From Nitrososphaerota archaeon (GTDB lineage: Archaea; Thermoproteota; Nitrososphaeria; Nitrososphaerales; Gagatemarchaeaceae), in assembly GCA_005877365.1 (NCBI GenBank), contig VBPP01000108.1:1-8652 (forward strand): a DNA stretch of 8,652 bases, read 5' to 3'. Below, piece after piece: positions 1 through 6,633 of this stretch. Position numbers and translations under genes: made by a program. Under the pieces are notes generated by a model. It ran no database searches and was not told where the DNA came from. It worked only from the letters and a program-made list of their open reading frames with translations. Each line of letters starts with the position of its first letter. Position 1 is the stretch's first letter.

Positions 1-6
1 GAACAG

Positions 7-936
7 ATGGGAGAGTCGACCGTCAGGGTGCAGCATCTCGTGAAGAGATACGGCGACCTCGTAGCCGTCAACGACATCTCCTTCGAGGTCCAGCCCGGCG
101 AAATCTTCGCCTTCCTGGGCCCAAACGGAGCGGGCAAGACGACGACAGTCGAGATTCTGGAATGCCTCCGCCCGTTGACCTCAGGCGAGGTCACCGTCCT
201 CGGAGAAAACGTGACGGACGCCCCAGGCACCGCGCGAATCAAGAAAAGGATAGGCGTCCTGCCGCAAGACTTCAACGCGCTGCGAAGGCTGACTGTTCGC
301 GAGAACCTCGAACTCTTCGCGGCAATGTACGACAATCCTGCGAGTGTGAATGAATTAATCGAGGTCTTCGGGTTGCAAGAGAAAGCCAAGGTCAGGTTCG
401 ATGCACTTTCGGGGGGGCTAAAGCAGAGGGTCGGAGTTGCCGCGGCTCTAGTTAACAATCCGGACCTCGTCTTTCTCGACGAGCCGACCACAGGCCTCGA
501 CCCCGAGGTCAGGAGGGCTACCTGGGAGGTCATAAGGGGGCTGAGGGGGAGGGGGAAGACGGTCTTCCTCACCACGCATTACATGCAGGAGGCGGAGGAA
601 CTTGCCGACAGGATTGCGATAATCGTGAAGGGGAAGATCGCGGCGATCGGGACCCCCGGTGAACTCGTCAAGACGTTCGGTGGAGAAAGGACAATAGTCT
701 TCACGAAGGGCGGAGATGCCGTCTTTGGAACTCTCAGAAGATATTTCGATAACGTCGCCGCGAAGAACGGCGACGTCTTGCTCCCCTACACCCAGACTAG
801 GGACGTCGAGGTCGCCCTGACCGCTCTGACTGAAAGGGGACTGAAGGTCGAGATAGCGCTGCGCTCCCCGACGATAGAGGACGTCTTCCTCAAGCTGGCC
901 GGCTTCAGGATAACGGCGGAGGGGGAGGCGAAGTGA
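7..936 (+). CDS. ABC exporter ATP-binding subunit (DrrA/CcmA type)
   Basis: Cytoplasmic ATPase of an ABC-2 type exporter, expected to power the permease encoded by the next gene. In the 309-residue product the motifs appear in order: Walker A GPNGAGKT (38-45), Q-loop glutamine Q87, signature LSGGL (134-138), Walker B ending in LDEP (157-160) with catalytic E159, and H-loop H191. A tail of about 90 residues ends in the TIEDVFLKLAG motif usual for drug-export ATPases of the daunorubicin-resistance (DrrA) group. The ATG at 7 lies only 6 nt from the window edge and the two codons before it are open, so the true start could be upstream and the promoter is not visible. Its TGA overlaps the GTG of the permease by 4 nt. 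The class is certain. The substrate is unknown, since this group carries drugs, lipids and ions. Confidence 0.93.
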   Translation: MGESTVRVQHLVKRYGDLVAVNDISFEVQPGEIFAFLGPNGAGKTTTVEILECLRPLTSGEVTVLGENVTDAPGTARIKKRIGVLPQDFNALRRLTVRENLELFAAMYDNPASVNELIEVFGLQEKAKVRFDALSGGLKQRVGVAAALVNNPDLVFLDEPTTGLDPEVRRATWEVIRGLRGRGKTVFLTTHYMQEAEELADRIAIIVKGKIAAIGTPGELVKTFGGERTIVFTKGGDAVFGTLRRYFDNVAAKNGDVLLPYTQTRDVEVALTALTERGLKVEIALRSPTIEDVFLKLAGFRITAEGEAK

Positions 937-2054
937 GCCGAACCACCGCGATCTTCAAAGCGATAACGCTCAACTGGCTCAGAAGCAGGAGCGGGCTCTT
1001 CTTCAGCTTCCTCTTCCCGGTGATGTTTCTCCTCGTCTTCGGAAGCATCTTCGGAAACACGAACACGAGTGGCCATACACTCTACGTCCAGAACAAAGAC
1101 GGATGTCCGGGTTCTCCGACCTGCCTCTCCCAGAACTTCATTGGCGCCATCAACTCAACGAAGGTCGTCGTCGTGAATAGCCCGATCCTGGCCCCTTCCG
1201 TCAACGTCACCGCCTTCATCGCGAGTCACTCCAGCTTCTTCGGCGGCAACCCGAGAGTCCTTGTAATCCCCAGGGCGTTCGGGGCCAACGTATCGAGGGG
1301 CCTCCCCGTGAATGTGACTTACATCTCTTCCCCCGCGGACCAGCTGGGTCCCATCGTTGGCGGGGTCATCTCGGACGTGGCGAATGGTTTCAACTTCCAG
1401 CTGGCCGGAGCGCGTCGCGTGGTTGGTCTCTCCCACGAATCCTCCTCGGCTAGGGCTCTGAAGAACGTGGACTTCTACGTGCCCGGCCTCACGGCGGCCT
1501 TCATGATGACGAACGGGGTTATCGGGCTGACGAGCATAGCGAGCGAATTCAGGAGGAGCGGAGTAACGAAGAGGCTCTCGGCTACGCCCCTGAGAAAGTA
1601 CGAGTGGATCGTCGGCAACGTCCTCAGCCAGGCGGTCCTCGCCTTGTTGCTGGCTCTCGTAATGATAGCACTCGCCAAGGTGGCGTACCAATCAAACGTC
1701 TCGCTGGATGGTTACACGATCGCCGCACTTGTGGTTGGAGCGATCCTCTTCTCCGGGATCGGGATGACTCTCGCGGGGCTGGTGAAGGACCCTGAAGCTG
1801 CATCAGGGCTGGGTAACGCGATCGCCTTCCCCATGATGTTCCTCTCGGGGACGTACTGGCCCGTGGATATAATGCCCTCCTTCCTGCAGTCCTTTGCTCG
1901 AGTGCTTCCTCTCACCTACCTCTCCGACGGTCTGAGGGACTCGATGATCCTGGGCGACTACTCTGCGGCCCTTACGAACATGCTGGTAGTCTCGGCCCTC
2001 GCGATTGTTTTCGTCCTCCTGGGGGCGAAGGTCACCGTTTGGAAGGAGAAGTAG
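933..2054 (+). CDS. ABC-2 type exporter permease (DrrB-like)
   Basis: Membrane subunit partnering the ATPase just upstream. The 373-residue product has the ABC-2 plan. A first span lies at about residues 21-41, followed by a large external domain at about 42-180. Five more hydrophobic spans follow at about 181-203, 226-251, 261-284, 296-318 and 346-369. The segment RRSGVTKRLSATPLRKYEW (207-225) is the usual cytoplasmic coupling region, and LPLTYLSDGLR (325-335) is typical of the family. The external domain has two cysteines, C58 and C64, in a CPGSPTC loop that could form a disulfide. The start is GTG, overlapping the ATPase stop as GTGA, so translation is probably coupled. The gene ends 31 bp before the stop of the convergent exporter operon; the gap is GC-rich with no T-run terminator. 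Substrate unknown. Confidence 0.9.
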   Translation: MSRTTAIFKAITLNWLRSRSGLFFSFLFPVMFLLVFGSIFGNTNTSGHTLYVQNKDGCPGSPTCLSQNFIGAINSTKVVVVNSPILAPSVNVTAFIASHSSFFGGNPRVLVIPRAFGANVSRGLPVNVTYISSPADQLGPIVGGVISDVANGFNFQLAGARRVVGLSHESSSARALKNVDFYVPGLTAAFMMTNGVIGLTSIASEFRRSGVTKRLSATPLRKYEWIVGNVLSQAVLALLLALVMIALAKVAYQSNVSLDGYTIAALVVGAILFSGIGMTLAGLVKDPEAASGLGNAIAFPMMFLSGTYWPVDIMPSFLQSFARVLPLTYLSDGLRDSMILGDYSAALTNMLVVSALAIVFVLLGAKVTVWKEK

Positions 2055-2085
2055 GCCACCCGACCCCACGCCCTGCCCGCGCGCG

Positions 2086-3726
2086 CTAGACCCCGAGTTC
2101 TCGGAGCAGGTTAGCTATCCCTCCTCTCGCCCAGCGATACGCGAGCAGCGAGACGGCGACGGAGAAAATGAGAGCCGCCGCCATCAGTATCGTGTAGATG
2201 GAGCCGATGTCAACGGCTATGCTCCCGGCGACCAAGGAAATGATGACCGGGGAGATCGACGCGAGCATTATTGCCACTCCTGTGGGAAATGCGACCAGCA
2301 TCCCGACCGGTTTTACAAACCTGGGTCTCGGCCTCTCGGAGAAGTCTGGGAACCTCGATGCGAACCCCAGCCCGATAAATGTCTCCTCCACCGCGACGGC
2401 GGGTGCCAATAGCAGGGCCGAGAGAATCTCCCTCTCCCCGAGCCCGAGGAATACGGAGGTGACGACGACCATTACCGCCGTCGCGGCGAGCGCGAAGGTC
2501 AATGCCAGGGCCGCCTTCGCCCTGAGGTACTGCCTCGGAGTGACCGGCAAAGTGTAGATGTTCGCTATCGCCTTCCCCTCCTGTCCTATGCTGACGCTCG
2601 AGAAGATGAGCGCGAAGATTCCCCCGACGAGAAGCAGGGGAAAGCCAGCCGCCCCCGATGATGGTCCCCGCGGCCCGCCCACGCCGGTGAACTGAGGGAG
2701 AAGGAAGGCGGCCGTCATGACGAACGGTATCGCGAGGAAAGGGACCATCTCCCTCCTCCTTGTCAGCCCCTTGAGGTCCTTCCTGATCAGGGCCGACTCG
2801 ACAGCGGAGAAGCCGAAGCCCTGAAGGGCGCCGCTCGACGGCGTGTACTCACCGTGCGACACTGTCACCGACACGGGAGAGGGCGACCAGAACCTAGACC
2901 TGACCCTGACGGCGGCCCATGTCATGAATCCCGCGAAGCCTACCGAGAGCCCCGCGAAGGCGATCAACCACAGCGCTTGACCGTCGAGAGCCTCCCTTAC
3001 GACCGACGACGGCCAGAGGAACGGAACGAGGAACGACGCCGCGGCCTCCCTACTGAATAACGTCAGTAGGCCGAGAAGGGCGAGAGGATTGAAAAAGAAC
3101 TGGAAGGTCACGATCACGGTAATCGAGATAGCCAGCCTCACAAAGAGGGCGCCTCTTCGAGCCCTCCCCATCGCCGACGTCGAGACCCTGTTCAGGGTCG
3201 CCCTGAGTATCTCGACAAGGAGCGCCCCAGTGAAGAGCGCTACGATGCTCAACAGAGCCGCAAGGACCCAGACGGGGAGCAGCCCCTGACTCCCTGCGAT
3301 GGGGAGTGTCACCCCGAAGGCGAGCGCAGGAAGTATGGAGTAGATGAAGCAGATTGAGAGGGCCGATGCGGTCACGTACTCGCTCTGCGAGACAGGCAGC
3401 CAGTTCAGTGTGTCGCTGGCGGCGAATTTGGACGAGACGTTCAGCTCGAATAGAAGACTCGCAACGAAGATCATCGGAGGTAGCAAGGCGGGAAGGAAGA
3501 TCAGCGTCTCTCGGGCGATGGTTGCGAGTGAGAATCCCGGGATTGAAGGGAAGAACGCAACGAGTCTGGAGACGATGACCGCGGAAACCCCAAAGGCGAT
3601 TGCGTCGACGAGCACCACGGCCGCCGGGCGATTGAGGAAACTCGCAGAGAACCTCCCGCTCCTCGCCGACCTCAACTGCGACTTCACGAGGACGTCGCTT
3701 ATCTTGAGGACCTTCGCGGGCTTCAC
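2086..3726 (-). CDS. Large ABC exporter permease with internal repeat
   Basis: Integral membrane protein of 546 residues, read leftward, the probable partner of the minus-strand ATPase. I count about 11-13 hydrophobic spans, near residues 34-59, 73-95, 117-143, 149-174, 194-223, 252-274, 327-345, 362-381, 404-429, 436-457, 474-502 and 507-532. That is about twice a DrrB-type permease and fits the large exporter permeases that pair with EcsA-like ATPases. Two segments resemble each other: LNWLPVSQSEYVTASALS (107-124) and IYTLPVTPRQYLRAKAAL (390-407), sharing an LPV-S/T-xxxY-xxAxAL pattern. These are probably equivalent ATPase-contact helices in two halves. The GTG start overlaps the ATPase stop by 4 nt (GTGA). 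No soluble catalytic domain is visible. Substrate unknown. Confidence 0.85.
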   Translation of the reverse strand: MKPAKVLKISDVLVKSQLRSARSGRFSASFLNRPAAVVLVDAIAFGVSAVIVSRLVAFFPSIPGFSLATIARETLIFLPALLPPMIFVASLLFELNVSSKFAASDTLNWLPVSQSEYVTASALSICFIYSILPALAFGVTLPIAGSQGLLPVWVLAALLSIVALFTGALLVEILRATLNRVSTSAMGRARRGALFVRLAISITVIVTFQFFFNPLALLGLLTLFSREAAASFLVPFLWPSSVVREALDGQALWLIAFAGLSVGFAGFMTWAAVRVRSRFWSPSPVSVTVSHGEYTPSSGALQGFGFSAVESALIRKDLKGLTRRREMVPFLAIPFVMTAAFLLPQFTGVGGPRGPSSGAAGFPLLLVGGIFALIFSSVSIGQEGKAIANIYTLPVTPRQYLRAKAALALTFALAATAVMVVVTSVFLGLGEREILSALLLAPAVAVEETFIGLGFASRFPDFSERPRPRFVKPVGMLVAFPTGVAIMLASISPVIISLVAGSIAVDIGSIYTILMAAALIFSVAVSLLAYRWARGGIANLLRELGV

Positions 3727-4541
3727 CTGGTGAGCGCCTCGACTACCTCCTTCAGGTCCTCGGTCCCGGTCATCTTCAGGAAGACATCCTCGAGAGTCGA
3801 GCCAGGCATCCCCGCCCGCCTCCTCAACTCCGCGGGCGTCCCCTCGGCGAGGAGGTTGCCTCTTTGCATGATGAGAACTCTGTCGCAGATCGCCTCTGCG
3901 ATCTCGAGAATGTGCGTGCTGAAGAGTATCGCGACCCCCTCCCTCGCGAGCTCACGGAGGAGGTCCTTCACGATCTTAGCCGACCTGGGGTCGAGCCCGT
4001 TGAGCCCCTCGTCGACCACGAGGAGCCTGGGCTTGTTCATCAGCGCCGCGGTTATCGTTACTTTCTGTTTCATCCCCTGAGAGTAACCGCTTATCATGTC
4101 ATTTTCGTGACCGTCCAGCTCCAGGGCCTTCAGAAACTGGCTTATCCTCTCCTTCTTCGCGGCCGGTCCCATCCCGTACATGTCTCCAACGAAGTCCAGG
4201 TACTCCACCCCGGAGAGGAACTCGTAGAGCTGCGGCGTCTCGGGGACGTAGCCGGAGACCTCCTTGACGCCTATCGGGTCCGTGAGGACGTCTCTCCCGT
4301 ACACCTTCGCGCTCCCCGAGTCCGGCTTCAGGATTCCCAGAATCATCTTCATCGTGGTCGACTTGCCCGACCCGTTCGGGCCGAGGAGGCCGAGTATCTC
4401 CCCCCGTCGCAGGGTGAAGGTCAGGCGGTCGACCGCGCGCGTCGTCCCGAAAGACTTCGCGAGAGAGGTGGCCTCCAGCGCGTTCGCTTCTGCACTCGAC
4501 GGACCAGACGCCAACGGAAGTTCTTTCAACGGACTTTCCAC
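3723..4541 (-). CDS. ABC exporter ATP-binding subunit, divergent motifs
   Basis: ATPase of the leftward exporter, 272 residues from the longest plausible start. Walker A is GPNGSGKS (54-61). The Q-loop position carries glutamate (YVPETP, E101). The signature reads YSQGM (153-157) instead of LSGGQ. Walker B is LLVVDEG (173-179) with E178, and the H-loop is H210. TLEDVFLKMTG near the C-terminus is a common exporter tail. These substitutions recur in EcsA-like ATPases that pair with large permeases, so I do not read them as loss of function. The start is uncertain. The GTG at 4541 gives about 21 residues before the conserved domain. However, a BRE/TATA-like element at 4547-4560 would place transcription start near 4521, favouring a leaderless TTG at codon 10 (4514-4512). 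The gene overlaps the downstream permease by 4 nt. Confidence 0.9.
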   Translation of the reverse strand: MESPLKELPLASGPSSAEANALEATSLAKSFGTTRAVDRLTFTLRRGEILGLLGPNGSGKSTTMKMILGILKPDSGSAKVYGRDVLTDPIGVKEVSGYVPETPQLYEFLSGVEYLDFVGDMYGMGPAAKKERISQFLKALELDGHENDMISGYSQGMKQKVTITAALMNKPRLLVVDEGLNGLDPRSAKIVKDLLRELAREGVAILFSTHILEIAEAICDRVLIMQRGNLLAEGTPAELRRRAGMPGSTLEDVFLKMTGTEDLKEVVEALTR

Positions 4542-4546
4542 TTGCG

Positions 4547-4560
4547 TATTAGAACTTTGA
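4547..4560 (-). promoter_or_regulatory. BRE/TATA-like promoter for the leftward ABC operon
   Basis: Read on the minus strand the site is TCAAAG (BRE-like) then TT then CTAATA (TATA-like). This is the same layout as before both tRNA genes in the window. Distance from the TATA to the TTG at codon 10 of the ATPase is 38 nt, equal to that between the TATA and ATG of the formamidase gene. It is only a few bases before the annotated GTG, so if it is the promoter the GTG start is wrong. Short AT-rich sites occur by chance, hence moderate confidence. Confidence 0.4.
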
Positions 4561-4907
4561 GGGGAGTGAGAGGGTTCGGGAGGAAATCAATTCGAAAAAG
4601 GAGGAAACCTGTCAACGCGTTGGGTGGCTCAGTTCTGGTCCTTCCGTGACGGATCCTCTACGTGAGCATCGCCAACTGAACGCCCACTAGTTGCGTAACC
4701 CGCTTCCTGTGCATCGTTCATCCTTGGCGGAAGGAGGGCCAGACAGTGGGGTAGCAGGAGAGGAGTAGAACCAGCGACTAAGAGATGGATAGAGCAAGCT
4801 GCACGAAGGCGCGCATCTTCCCCTCTCCTTTTCCAGCGGTGTATGCCTCCACACCTCCAGCATCGTAGCTTCACAACCCTGCCTCGCAAAGACACGGAAG
4901 AAATCTC
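4561..4907. other. Intergenic region without recognisable gene
   Basis: About 350 bp between the leftward ABC operon and tRNA-Ala. I see no ORF with family resemblance, no RNA fold I recognise and no repeat. The only structure noted is the 10-bp perfect palindrome CAACGCGTTG at 4613-4622. A minus-strand ORF crossing this region and the tRNA is antisense to the tRNA and is not credible. Confidence 0.5.
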
Positions 4908-4921
4908 CCAAAGAAGATAAG
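4908..4921 (+). promoter_or_regulatory. BRE/TATA-like promoter of tRNA-Ala
   Basis: CCAAAG (4908-4913) followed by AA and GATAAG (4916-4921), with the A/T core about 28 nt before the first base of the mature tRNA. That is the expected spacing for archaeal TBP/TFB promoters. The CCAAAG element recurs at nearly the same distance before tRNA-Ile (38 versus 40 nt to the tRNA start), which supports both. Confidence 0.5.
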
Positions 4922-4945
4922 AAGAGACGAGATTCTGCGGGTCAT

Positions 4946-5038
4946 GGGCCGGTAGTTCAGTTGGTACGAACGCCCGCCTTGCACGCGGGAGAGAGCCAAA
5001 GCTCCCCAAAGTCGGGGGTTCAAGTCCCCCCCGGTCCA
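4946..5038 (+). tRNA. tRNA-Ala (TGC), interrupted in the variable loop
   Basis: Full cloverleaf. Acceptor GGGCCGG (4946-4952) pairs with CCGGTCC (5031-5037), with one G-T pair. D-stem GTTC/GAAC (4955-4958, 4968-4971). Anticodon stem CCCGC/GCGGG (4973-4977, 4985-4989) closes loop CTTGCAC with anticodon TGC (4980-4982). T-arm GGGGG-TTCAAGT-CCCCC (5014-5030), discriminator A5038. No CCA is encoded, so it is added after transcription. The stretch between anticodon and T stems is 24 nt instead of 5. Removing 4992-5010 restores the normal AGGTC and a standard 74-nt tRNA. Confidence 0.95.
4992..5010 (+). other. 19-nt tRNA intron in the variable loop (bulge-helix-bulge)
   Basis: The intron sits between mature positions 45 and 46. 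GGG 4987-4989 pairs with CCC 5005-5007 as central helix; the fourth pair would be C4986-A5008, a mismatch. The 3-nt bulges are AG^A (4990-4992) and AA^G (5009-5011), where ^ marks the cut. The inner helix GAGC 4993-4996 with GCTC 5001-5004 is capped by CAAA. This is a relaxed version of the motif cut by archaeal splicing endonuclease. Other cut positions that restore a 5-nt variable loop pair less well. Confidence 0.85.
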
Positions 5039-5250
5039 AACAACAAGGCAAATGGGCCACTCCGGTCGACGCTTCCCCGCTCCTGGACTCAGCCGTTGTG
5101 TTCCGAAGATTCGGCTAATAATCCAGAAAAAGAGGAAGTTCCCGACCATATGCCAAAGTCAGCTGGAACCAGAGGGAAAGAAAGTACTCAGAAGCTCCAG
5201 CCTCCTCTCGAGCCAAATTGTGAGGGCCAAGTTTGGCAAAGTCTGCCTCA

Positions 5251-5262
5251 CAAGAGTTATTA
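5251..5262 (+). promoter_or_regulatory. BRE/TATA-like promoter of the duplicated membrane protein
   Basis: CAAGAG followed by TTATTA (5257-5262), 32 nt before the TTG at 5289. Expected transcription start is near 5285, so the mRNA would be nearly leaderless from the TTG. The 212 bp between tRNA-Ala and this site hold nothing else I recognise; the small plus-strand ORFs there have no family resemblance. Confidence 0.4.
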
Positions 5263-5288
5263 GGGTTGTCGAACGGACTATTGGGTGA

Positions 5289-5729
5289 TTGAGTGCCCCA
5301 GAACCGGGTAGGCGGCGAACTGTGGGAATCATCCTGGGCGTTCTTCTTATCATTGTCGGCTTACTGATTTACGTGGTCGGACCAGAAGGTCCTCTCTCTC
5401 CGGCCTTCGACGCGGGATACATAACAGCGCACAGCAGCCAGCATCTAGGGATAACAGCTATCGCCATAATCCTTGGAGCGATAGGTGTCGCGATGTCTAG
5501 AAGAGGTAGCCGTATCGGCCTCTCCCTCTCCGTCTTAGTGATAATACTCGGTATCCTCTTCTTCTCCATAGGCCCGAATGGACCCCTCTGGGGCCCCACC
5601 CTCTTTCCCGCACCAGCGGGACAGCAGCCACTTGAAGGGTTTGCGTTTCATACAAACGCCCACCGCGCCCTGAGCGCAATCTTCGTAATAGTCGGGATAA
5701 CGACCGCCGCGCTGGTTAAGAGAAGGTAA
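5289..5729 (+). CDS. Small four-helix membrane protein with internal duplication
   Basis: Hypothetical integral membrane protein, 146 residues; I do not recognise the family. Four hydrophobic helices lie at about 12-30, 54-69, 76-94 and 127-142. The protein is two copies of one unit. Unit 1 (9-72) runs helix, GPEGPL (31-36), loop, HSSQH (48-52), helix, RR. Unit 2 (73-146) runs helix, GPNGPL (95-100), loop, HTNAH (121-125), helix, KRR. The paired HxxxH motifs at the start of the second helix of each unit could bind metal or haem, or form a polar site facing the outside; this is inference. The TTG start fits a promoter 32 nt upstream as leaderless. The alternative is GTG at 5322 (residue 12), preceded by a GTAGGCGG sequence. 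The two units argue that this is a real gene. Confidence 0.7.
   Translation: MSAPEPGRRRTVGIILGVLLIIVGLLIYVVGPEGPLSPAFDAGYITAHSSQHLGITAIAIILGAIGVAMSRRGSRIGLSLSVLVIILGILFFSIGPNGPLWGPTLFPAPAGQQPLEGFAFHTNAHRALSAIFVIVGITTAALVKRR
5313..5726 (+). repeat. Tandem protein-level duplication (two units)
   Basis: Unit A covers 5313-5504 and unit B 5505-5726. Similarity is at the protein level: GPxGPL, HxxxH, a run matching T/S-A-I-x-x-I/V-I-x-G, and a closing R/K-R. DNA identity looks low, so the duplication is old. Confidence 0.7.
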
Positions 5730-5740
5730 ATCATTAAGAA

Positions 5741-5769
5741 GGTAGTAACGGGACTTCTGCCCCACTACC
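5741..5769 (+). repeat. Inverted repeat / hairpin after the duplicated membrane gene
   Basis: GGTAGT (5741-5746) and ACTACC (5764-5769) form a 6-bp stem, extended inward by GGG 5750-5752 with CCC 5760-5762 around loop ACTTCTG. It begins 11 nt after the stop codon. It could be an mRNA 3' hairpin or processing site. No U-run follows, so it does not look like a typical archaeal terminator. Confidence 0.4.
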
Positions 5770-5810
5770 ATAAAGGTAAAGATTGCATCGTAGAGTTCGA
5801 CTAAATTTGA

Positions 5811-5942
5811 TGGCATGACTGGGCAGCGGCGCGTACTCGCACTCAGGCACACGTCGCACACACCGTCTTTGGCATAGTCCTCCTCGCCGCGGCCGGATAT
5901 CTCTGGTACAGGAGCGAGGCTGTCCCTCTCCGACGGGAGAGT
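5811..5942 (+). pseudogene. Start-less open stretch fused in frame to the next gene
   Basis: From just after TGA 5808-5810 there are 44 open codons in the same frame as the ATG at 5943, with no ATG, GTG or TTG among them. The end reads AHTVFGIVLLAAAGYLWYRS, a convincing transmembrane helix with a following basic residue. It loosely resembles the H-plus-helix half of the duplicated protein upstream. It may be the C-terminal remnant of another copy of that unit, or a lost N-terminal part of the downstream gene after a frameshift or start loss. Chance is possible for 132 nt. Confidence 0.3.
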
Positions 5943-6305
5943 ATGGTGAGGCAATCAGTCGTGCTACGGATATCGGCTATTGTGCTATCGCTGACTGCTG
6001 CAGCAATTCACCTTGTGCTTTCCTTGGTGAATCTGATTCCAGGCGAGATGACCGCTGGTCCAGTGTTCGCTGCCTTGGGGGTCGGTTACGTAGCAGGAGC
6101 CATCGTAATCCTCTACGGAAAGCGTCTTCTCTACACACTCGTCATCTTCTACTCGGCCGCCCTCGTTCTCACCTACGCGGCGAGTCGAGATGGGCTTCCC
6201 GTTGAATCGATAGGGCTCTTTACGAAGACCATCGAAGCTCTCCTGATCGCCTCCCTGTGGTTTCTGATTAGGTCGGAGAGAAACGGCACAGCATCTCGCG
6301 TCTGA
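5943..6305 (+). CDS. Small four-helix membrane protein, unknown function
   Basis: Hypothetical inner-membrane protein of 120 residues with four hydrophobic spans at about 8-31, 39-58, 62-80 and 93-109. A histidine lies inside helix 1 (AIHLVLSLVN, H23), the pattern GVGYVAGAIVILYGKRLLY spans helices 2-3, and K95 and E98 sit in helix 4. The layout reminds me of small four-helix proteins widespread in haloarchaea and other archaea (DUF7475-like), but this is memory of a pattern, not a match. ATG 5943 is chosen because GGGAG (5935-5939) lies 3 nt before it. No TATA sits at leaderless distance, so the gene may be co-transcribed with the gene ending at 5729. The reading frame is open for 44 codons upstream and 53 codons past the TGA, as if the gene was once longer. 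Confidence 0.65.
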   Translation: MVRQSVVLRISAIVLSLTAAAIHLVLSLVNLIPGEMTAGPVFAALGVGYVAGAIVILYGKRLLYTLVIFYSAALVLTYAASRDGLPVESIGLFTKTIEALLIASLWFLIRSERNGTASRV

Positions 6306-6332
6306 AATCAGGGGCTCGTTACAGAAATCAGG
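6304..6332 (+). repeat. Short direct repeat GAAATCAGG, 20-bp period
   Basis: GAAATCAGG occurs at 6304-6312 and 6324-6332, each followed shortly by GGCT. The period is about two helical turns, overlapping the stop codon of the preceding gene. It could be a paired operator or a small slipped duplication; chance is not excluded. Confidence 0.3.
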
Positions 6333-6467
6333 AGGGCTGGCTTCGACAGCGAAGGCCTAGCGTCATACTCTCGCGTCATTGAACCCATGCCAAGCAACGA
6401 TGCTGAATTCAAGGCAAAGGCGGAAGGTATCCGGGCACGATTTTCTTCCGACCAGCGGATAGTATAG
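6306..6467 (+). pseudogene. Open stretch past the stop of the four-helix gene
   Basis: In the frame of the preceding gene, 53 codons stay open from the TGA at 6303-6305 to TAG 6465-6467. They include EIRRAGFDSEGLASYSRVIE and, after an internal ATG at 6387, a charged helical stretch (NDAEFKAKAEGIRARF). Many codons begin with G or A, as in real coding sequence. It may be a decayed gene fragment or a lost C-terminal extension. I know no family for it. The rest of the interval to 6732 has only the weak features listed separately. Confidence 0.25.
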
Positions 6468-6484
6468 GAGGATAAGCCAAGTCC

Positions 6485-6633
6485 CTAAACACGGACACCC
6501 GTATGGACCGCCATCCATAGCCCAACAACAGCTTCAATTACGATCGAGATTATCTGAAAGTGAGGCTGGTTTGTGAAGGCGGAAGAAAGAAAATGATGAT
6601 AACCGCAATGACTGCGAAAGGCAAGTCTGGCAT
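6485..6633 (-). pseudogene. Possible frameshifted two-helix micro-protein
   Basis: Read leftward from ATG 6633-6631, one frame gives a 27-residue peptide whose core FAVIAVIIIFFLPP is a strong membrane helix, ending at TAA 6552-6550. A second frame over the next bases gives FQIISIVIEAVVGLWMAVHT, another membrane helix, ending at TAG 6487-6485. One frameshift near 6560 would join them into a two-helix protein of about 49 residues. Either helix could be a chance AT-rich reading. Confidence 0.2.

Noticed and set aside
2055..2085. Terminator between the convergent exporter operons
   Set aside because: The 31 bp are GC-rich with no T-run and no convincing stem-loop beyond GC alternation.
3864..4649. 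261-aa plus-strand ORF opposite the leftward ATPase
   Set aside because: It is a GC-rich shadow of the ATPase gene, whose Walker A, Walker B and H-loop motifs are unambiguous on the other strand.
4629..5060. 143-aa minus-strand ORF over the tRNA-Ala gene (GGLEPPTLGSF-like peptide)
   Set aside because: It is antisense to the tRNA T-arm and acceptor. Such peptides are a familiar annotation artefact and the rest has no resemblance to a protein.
4961..5288. Plus-strand ORFs of 100 and 78 aa from tRNA-Ala into the intergenic region
   Set aside because: They overlap the tRNA, or each other in different frames, and show no domain, helix or start signal worth calling.
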